A DNA stretch of 10,977 nucleotides from Limisphaerales bacterium (GTDB taxonomy: Bacteria; Verrucomicrobiota; Verrucomicrobiia; Limisphaerales; UBA8199), in the NCBI GenBank assembly GCA_025356925.1, contig JANXQE010000699.1:1-10977 (forward strand), read 5' to 3'. The translations under genes and the position numbers were made by a program. Shown here one piece after another: positions 7,096-10,977 of the stretch. Under the pieces are notes generated by a model, which was given only the letters and a program-made list of their open reading frames with translations, made no database searches and had not been told where the DNA came from. Each line of letters opens with the position of its first letter. The first letter of the stretch is position 1.

Positions 7096-7141
7096 CTTCC
7101 TTGACTGCCCCCGCTTCGAGCCCGTTTCTTTTTTAAGGAAG
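7096..7141. terminator. Possible convergent-gene terminator region
   Basis: Between the two converging stops, CTTCCTT (7096-7102) and AAGGAAG (7135-7141) are perfect seven-base inverted arms, with a T-rich run (7126-7134) just before the second arm. The loop of 32 bases is long, so this is a weak candidate. I see no better terminator in the 53-base gap. Confidence 0.2.
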
Positions 7142-9118
7142 CGCAAATGCCACCAGTGCGTCACTCTGGGGTTCCTCCTCCACCTTCGCATGCCCTCCGG
7201 CGGCGATCACCAGGAACTGCTTGCCCTCGGGGCGTGTGCGATAAGTCATCGGGGTGGCGGCGCCACTGGCGGGCAATTGTGTTTTCCAGATTTCTTTACC
7301 CGTCTCGATATCAAAGGCGCGGATGTAAGGGTCAATGGTACCAGCGATGAACGCCAAGCCGCCGGCGGTTACGATCGGACCACCCAGGCTAATCGAGCCT
7401 TGGGGGACGGCGGCGTGGCTGCCCCCGAGATCCTGCATCGAACCCAGCGGCACTTGCCAGCGGATCGTTCCACGAACCATATCCACGGCGGTCAGCATTC
7501 CCCACGGGGGCGGGCTACAGGGCAGGTTTGAAGGAGCCTGGAGGAAGTTTCGAAACAGGCCGTAAGGCGCTCCGGCTTGGCCGGCATACTCGCCTTTCTC
7601 CAGCCGTTGTTTGCGGTCTCCGAACTCGGCGCGGGGAACGAGCCTGACTTTGGCTGGCAGGTGATTGACGTTCACGACCAGCAGGCTCCGGCTCGGGTCG
7701 AAAGCGTAGCCGCTCCAGTTCATTCCCCCAACGTTGCCGGGAACCACCAGCGAGCCTTTCAAACTGGGCGGGGTGAATATGCCTTCGTTGCGGAGAGCGC
7801 GGAGACGGTTGCGACAGTCGTCGCACTCTCCGGGATTGGCCCCCCAGGCCTCATCGGCCGAAACGCTTTGCGGAACGAGTGGCGGCGGCGCTAATGGGAA
7901 GGGCTGTGTTGGAAAACTGGCTTCACCCGGCACATCACTTTGCGGCACGGGTCGCTCCTCCACTGGAAAGACCGGGACGCCCGTGTCGCGGTTCAGCACG
8001 TAAAGAAAACCAGTCTTATTGCCTTGGATGACCACCGGAATCTCTTTGCCTTCGTGGGTGAGCGTCGCCAGCAATGGCGGCGCAGCGCAGTCATAATCCC
8101 AGAGGTCGTGATGCACGAGTTGGAATCCCCAGGCCAGTTCCCCGGTCTGGGCGCGCAGGGCCACAATCGAATTCGCCCACCGGTCATCTCCGGGACGAAG
8201 CCCGCCGTAATAGTCAGGACTGGCGCTGCCGGTCGGAACAAATACCAGATGCCGTTCCGGATCGACGGCCATTATGGACCAGGCGTTCGCGGCCCCGGTC
8301 CGCCAAACCTTCGAGGATGAGTCTGGCGCGGAACCGGACGAATTGGGTGGCAGTGGCTCCCAACTCCAACGCAGGGCTCCCGTCCGTGCATCGAATGCGC
8401 GCACGACTCCGCTAGGCATCTCCACTCGCGAGTTGTCGTCAATCGCGGACCCGACGACGACCAGGTCATCGATCACAGTCGGCGGCGAGGTCATATGATA
8501 CTGCCCGGGGAGATAGCGCGGGATGTTACGCAAGCTCACCTGGCCTCCGATCCCGAAGTCCGGACAGGGAATACCGGTCTCGGCGTCCAGGGCGATAAGG
8601 CGAGCGTCAAGTGTCGCTTCAAAAATCCGACGCCGGCTCCGGTTTCCTGCCGCGCCGGATTTTTCAGAAGTCGGCACGCGCCCCAGCCAGTTCGCAACGC
8701 CGCGGTTGATCAGCCCGTCACCATAATCCCAGGCGAGCTCGGTTTTCGGGTCATATGCCCAGAGCCGCTTTCCAGTCTCCGGTTCGAGGGCGATCACTCG
8801 ATTAAACGGTGTCGTGAGAAACAGCCTGCCATCCACCAGGATGGGTGTCGTCTCAAAACCGCTTCGCTTTCGACGGTCCTTGCCGTCCGAGATGTCCCCG
8901 GTATGAAAGACCCACGCGACCTGAAGCCGGCCAACATTATCGCGATTGATCTGCGTCAGCGGGGAGTACCGCATCCCTCCGGCGTCATGGCCGTAATACG
9001 GCCAGTCGTCGATGGGTTCAGCCGCTGCACCAAGCAGGGGTCTGGCCACCACAGTACTGGCAAACACGAAAGCGTTGAGCAGGGATGTTCTGAGACGATT
9101 CAGACTCACGGGTTTCAT
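7133..9118 (-). CDS. Periplasmic PQQ-dependent dehydrogenase, glucose/quinate dehydrogenase type
   Basis: 661 residues. The family oxidises sugars, polyols or alcohols in the periplasm with pyrroloquinoline quinone. Residues 1-33 are a signal peptide (core 'LLNAFVFASTVV', AAA before Glu34). The eight-bladed propeller follows: 'DWPYYGHDAGGMRYSPL' (38-54), 'FETTPILVDGRLFLTTPFNR' (88-107), 'RRIFEATLDARLIALDAETG' (163-182). 'VHHDLWDYD' (335-343) is the region that carries the catalytic aspartate in E. coli Gcd. 'NEGIFTPPS' (444-452), 'GGPI', 'GTIDPYIRAFDIETG' and 'ATPMTY...GGH' complete it. The C-terminal half closely follows E. coli membrane glucose dehydrogenase. This protein lacks Gcd's five N-terminal membrane helices and has no CxxCH, so electrons must leave through a partner. 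'CDDC' (432-435) could form a disulfide. No Shine-Dalgarno precedes the ATG. The substrate is not determinable; no PQQ biosynthesis genes are present. Confidence 0.9.
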   Translation of the reverse strand: MKPVSLNRLRTSLLNAFVFASTVVARPLLGAAAEPIDDWPYYGHDAGGMRYSPLTQINRDNVGRLQVAWVFHTGDISDGKDRRKRSGFETTPILVDGRLFLTTPFNRVIALEPETGKRLWAYDPKTELAWDYGDGLINRGVANWLGRVPTSEKSGAAGNRSRRRIFEATLDARLIALDAETGIPCPDFGIGGQVSLRNIPRYLPGQYHMTSPPTVIDDLVVVGSAIDDNSRVEMPSGVVRAFDARTGALRWSWEPLPPNSSGSAPDSSSKVWRTGAANAWSIMAVDPERHLVFVPTGSASPDYYGGLRPGDDRWANSIVALRAQTGELAWGFQLVHHDLWDYDCAAPPLLATLTHEGKEIPVVIQGNKTGFLYVLNRDTGVPVFPVEERPVPQSDVPGEASFPTQPFPLAPPPLVPQSVSADEAWGANPGECDDCRNRLRALRNEGIFTPPSLKGSLVVPGNVGGMNWSGYAFDPSRSLLVVNVNHLPAKVRLVPRAEFGDRKQRLEKGEYAGQAGAPYGLFRNFLQAPSNLPCSPPPWGMLTAVDMVRGTIRWQVPLGSMQDLGGSHAAVPQGSISLGGPIVTAGGLAFIAGTIDPYIRAFDIETGKEIWKTQLPASGAATPMTYRTRPEGKQFLVIAAGGHAKVEEEPQSDALVAFALP

Positions 9119-9131
9119 AGGAGGAAGTTGC

Positions 9132-9150
9132 CCTGATTCTGCGAATCAGG
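9132..9150. promoter_or_regulatory. 19-bp perfect inverted repeat in the leader of the PQQ dehydrogenase gene
   Basis: CCTGATTC-TGC-GAATCAGG has perfect eight-base arms and a three-base centre. It starts 14 bases upstream of the dehydrogenase ATG and lies in the 99-base gap between two divergently oriented genes. It could be an operator for a repressor or an RNA hairpin that affects translation of the dehydrogenase, which has no visible Shine-Dalgarno. No regulator gene sits next to it. Confidence 0.5.
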
Positions 9151-9217
9151 CAAGCGTGCGGCGGAGTGTCGGCGGATACGCCCGTCACGACGGCGGGCCC
9201 GCACTCCCGAAGGGATT

Positions 9218-9727
9218 GTGGCCATCCGCCCAAAGGCCGCGACGACACCGCGGGTGGTTATCCGTAATTTCCCCTTCCCCGATTCAGTACTGCACCGAAT
9301 TGCCGGGACTGTGGCACTGCTACTAAACTTCAGGCAATTGAAAACTGCTGTTCACCACGTTGCCGCGGATGAAATGTTTTTTGCGCAGCTCGAAGAATTC
9401 TGCCGCCTGGTGCAGGAGGAGTTTCTGGCGAGGTTTAACGAGGTGACTGAAATCTCAACCTCGACGTCGCACGCGCTGGCATTTACCGAAACGCTTATGC
9501 TCTGTCCCACCTTGGAGGCTGCTCGCGCCTGCATCCGCCGCGAGCTGCCAGCCGCGCTGAGCTTTGTCGTCGCCGTTCAAAGCATGCAACGCCAACTCAA
9601 AATCGGGAATTTCAGCCTCTCCTCCCAAGCTCCCGAGTTCCAAACCCGGTTTTATTTGCTTGCCTGCGCCCTCCAGGAGTACCTGGAGTCGCTCCGGCCG
9701 GAGTCGGCCTCATTCCGCAAATCGTAA
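9218..9727 (+). CDS. Hypothetical protein, helical, unrecognised
   Basis: 169 residues from GTG 9218, with GAAGGG (9209-9214) three bases upstream, which is a little close; GTG 9311 (139 residues) is an alternative start. I do not recognise a family. From residue ~32 on, the protein looks like a soluble helical bundle with amphipathic heptad-like stretches such as 'MFFAQLEEFCRLVQEEFLAR' and 'FYLLACALQEYLESL'. No signal peptide, membrane segment, metal site or catalytic motif is visible. The first 30 residues are basic and disordered-looking and may not be translated. It is transcribed divergently from the PQQ dehydrogenase and in the same direction as the DUF4337-like gene 135 bases later, so it could share control with either. 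Its balanced composition makes a real gene likely. Confidence 0.55.
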   Translation: MAIRPKAATTPRVVIRNFPFPDSVLHRIAGTVALLLNFRQLKTAVHHVAADEMFFAQLEEFCRLVQEEFLARFNEVTEISTSTSHALAFTETLMLCPTLEAARACIRRELPAALSFVVAVQSMQRQLKIGNFSLSSQAPEFQTRFYLLACALQEYLESLRPESASFRKS

Positions 9728-9862
9728 GCGTGTCTAAAGCCGAGTTGGCTGTGAGCGCTGCCAATCGCTTCGTCCGTTTGGGCTTTCCAAGCCGGCGAAA
9801 CGTCCGCAGGATTGCCCGATAAACCGCACCAGCACAAAACCACCACGACCGGAGTTGCCCGC

Positions 9863-10552
9863 ATGAGCGACGAGGATCCCACCGAGCATGTCCAGGAAGA
9901 AATCGGCCATGAGGCCACCCATGCGGGCCACGATGCCGAACACGTCAAAGCCGCCGCCGGAGCGCGCGCCTCACATTGGATCACCGCCGCAGCCATGACG
10001 GCGGCATGCCTGGCTGCCTTCGCGGCGGTGACCGGCGCCCTGGCCACTACTCATCTGACTGAAGCCACGCATCGGCGGATCGAATCCAACGACAAATGGT
10101 CTTTTTACCAGTCCAAATCCCTGAAGAATTCGCTGCTCGAGACCAAAGCCGAAATTCTGGCCGCGCTCGACCGCGTGCCGCCGCCCGCCGACCTGAAAAA
10201 AATCGAAGGATATAACCTTGAGAAAAAACAGATCCGGGCGGAGGCCGAAGCTTTGGAAGCCTTGTCGATGGCCCATCTGCGCGCTCACCAAACCTTCGAG
10301 TTGGCGGCCACGATGTTTCATATCGCCATCGCGATCGTAGCCATCTCAGTCGTCGCTCGCCGCCCGTTATTCTGGTACGGATCCATCGCCCTCGGGGTGC
10401 TGGGTGTGGGTATCTTCACCCAAGCGCTTATCCACGCGCCAGCCGATGAATCCAAGGGGCGGGACCCGGTGGCAATGATCAGCGAGCCGCCTCCAGCCAA
10501 AACCGGCCACGCCCAGCCACCCACCTCAGAAACCACAGCAGGTGAGCACTAG
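9863..10552 (+). CDS. DUF4337-like three-segment membrane protein
   Basis: 229 residues from ATG 9863, chosen over TTG 9812 because GGAG (9851-9854) lies eight bases upstream. The N-terminus (1-36) is acidic and His-rich ('EHVQEEIGHEATHAGHDAEH'). A hydrophobic segment covers ~38-64, followed by a soluble loop with 'SNDKWSFYQSKSLK' (75-88), the most family-like stretch, and a charged helical region (~113-140). Two more segments lie at ~146-165 and ~169-191. The tail is Pro-rich and hydrophilic. This order, one segment, an 'NDKW-FYQ-KS-K' loop, then two close segments, is that of DUF4337 inner-membrane proteins. Their function is unknown. Its 3' end overlaps by 11 bases the candidate GTG of the following cytochrome gene, suggesting possible coupling. 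Confidence 0.75.
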   Translation: MSDEDPTEHVQEEIGHEATHAGHDAEHVKAAAGARASHWITAAAMTAACLAAFAAVTGALATTHLTEATHRRIESNDKWSFYQSKSLKNSLLETKAEILAALDRVPPPADLKKIEGYNLEKKQIRAEAEALEALSMAHLRAHQTFELAATMFHIAIAIVAISVVARRPLFWYGSIALGVLGVGIFTQALIHAPADESKGRDPVAMISEPPPAKTGHAQPPTSETTAGEH

Positions 10553-10977
10553 GGCGCGGTTTTTGCACCGGTTCAATGAACGATGCCGCCTCGAGGTCCG
10601 CAGGGGTGCGCTCGGGAAGCGTGCTCCCCTGCTGGATTGGTCTACCGGCCGCGCTCACCGGCTCCGTCACTGGCAACAAGCGGTGGCGCTCTCCGTGCTG
10701 ACGGCGTGGTTGCCATGCAGTCCGTTGTCGGCCGCCCCGCAGCCACCGGCAACCGTCCGGACCTTCCTCAAAAGCCATTGTGTTGAATGCCACGATGCCG
10801 ACAGCAAAAAGGGAGGATTGGACCTCAATGAGTTGAGCTTCACATGGAACAGCCCGGAAAGCTTCTCACATTGGGTCGCGATCCACGATCGTGTCACCGC
10901 GGGTGAGATGCCTCCGAAGAAGAAGCCGCGCCCGGCCATGGCTGAACTGAGAGCCTTTACCAACTCCTTGGGTTCGG
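10542..10977 (+). CDS. Planctomycete-type cytochrome c (PSCyt1) protein, 5' part only
   Basis: The frame is open to the window end (10976), so only the N-terminal ~145 residues are present. A hydrophobic stretch 'AVALSVLTAWLPCSPLSAA' precedes 'PPATVRTFLKSHCVECHDAD'. CVECH (10779-10793) is a covalent heme c site, followed by 'KKGGLDLNELSF', 'HWVAIHDRVTAGEMPPKKKP' and 'ELRAFTNSL'. This is the PSCyt1 pattern; GEMPP carries the likely distal Met ligand. The 'W-x(4)-DRVxxGEMPPKKxPRP' form is typical of large proteins with DUF1587/1592/1588/1585 domains, so those domains are expected beyond the window. The product is probably exported to the periplasm. The start is uncertain: GTG 10542 overlaps the upstream gene by 11 bases but gives a long n-region; GTG 10683 gives a very short one. 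There is no in-frame ATG and no clear Shine-Dalgarno. Confidence 0.75.
   Translation, partial: MSTRARFLHRFNERCRLEVRRGALGKRAPLLDWSTGRAHRLRHWQQAVALSVLTAWLPCSPLSAAPQPPATVRTFLKSHCVECHDADSKKGGLDLNELSFTWNSPESFSHWVAIHDRVTAGEMPPKKKPRPAMAELRAFTNSLGS

Noticed and set aside
6869..7531. 220-codon plus-strand frame running from the pilin gene into the antisense of the dehydrogenase
   Set aside because: It overlaps two well-supported genes and has no recognisable content.
8495..9136. 213-codon plus-strand frame antisense to the start of the PQQ dehydrogenase
   Set aside because: The minus-strand protein here has a signal peptide and clear family motifs. Long antisense frames are expected in GC-rich genes.
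1..10977. A novel multigene defence or biosynthetic system across the window
   Set aside because: The genes change strand, are separated by long gaps and belong to unrelated, mostly known families. Only hipB and hipA form a clear functional unit, and that system is already described.

Overview
The window looks like chromosomal DNA from a GC-rich member of the Verrucomicrobiota (Pedosphaera/Limisphaerales type), probably environmental. This is inferred from protein style. There is a secreted Ig-like/LamG protein ending in the 'LEATxN...FYRxR' C-terminal module common in that phylum, and a pilin-like protein of the 'FTLIELLVV...LLPSLSRAKAKA...CLSNLRQIG' type. There is also a DUF4337-like membrane protein and the start of a planctomycete-type cytochrome c (PSCyt1) protein. 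No rRNA, tRNA, CRISPR array, transposase or phage gene is visible.

Layout. 1-1222 is a low-density, partly decayed region. It holds an unrecognised small gene (202-768) whose ancestral stop appears to have been bypassed by a 20-bp tandem duplication, and an orphan C-terminal module (822-1055) with no body in front of it. 1223-3442 encodes a 739-residue secreted protein with two Ig-like domains and a LamG domain. 3609-3896 (minus) encodes a small dimeric alpha/beta-barrel protein. 4446-5960 is a compact hipB-hipA toxin-antitoxin operon, preceded by three copies of an ATGTTCCCG-type operator spaced 49-50 bp apart. 6357-7079 encodes the pilin-like protein and converges on 7133-9118 (minus), a periplasmic PQQ-dependent dehydrogenase related to glucose dehydrogenase. 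A 19-bp inverted repeat lies in that gene's leader. 9218-9727 is a divergent unrecognised gene, 9863-10552 a three-segment DUF4337-like membrane protein, and 10542-10977 a truncated cytochrome gene that runs off the window.

The genes do not form one pathway. The only clear functional unit is hipBA: HipB should bind and neutralise the HipA kinase and repress the operon through the phased operators. The PQQ dehydrogenase and the PSCyt1 protein are both probable extracytoplasmic redox proteins, but nothing in the sequence shows that they act together. I found no convincing undescribed multigene system. The points most worth following up are the phased hip operators, the stop-bypassing duplication and the orphan C-terminal module.
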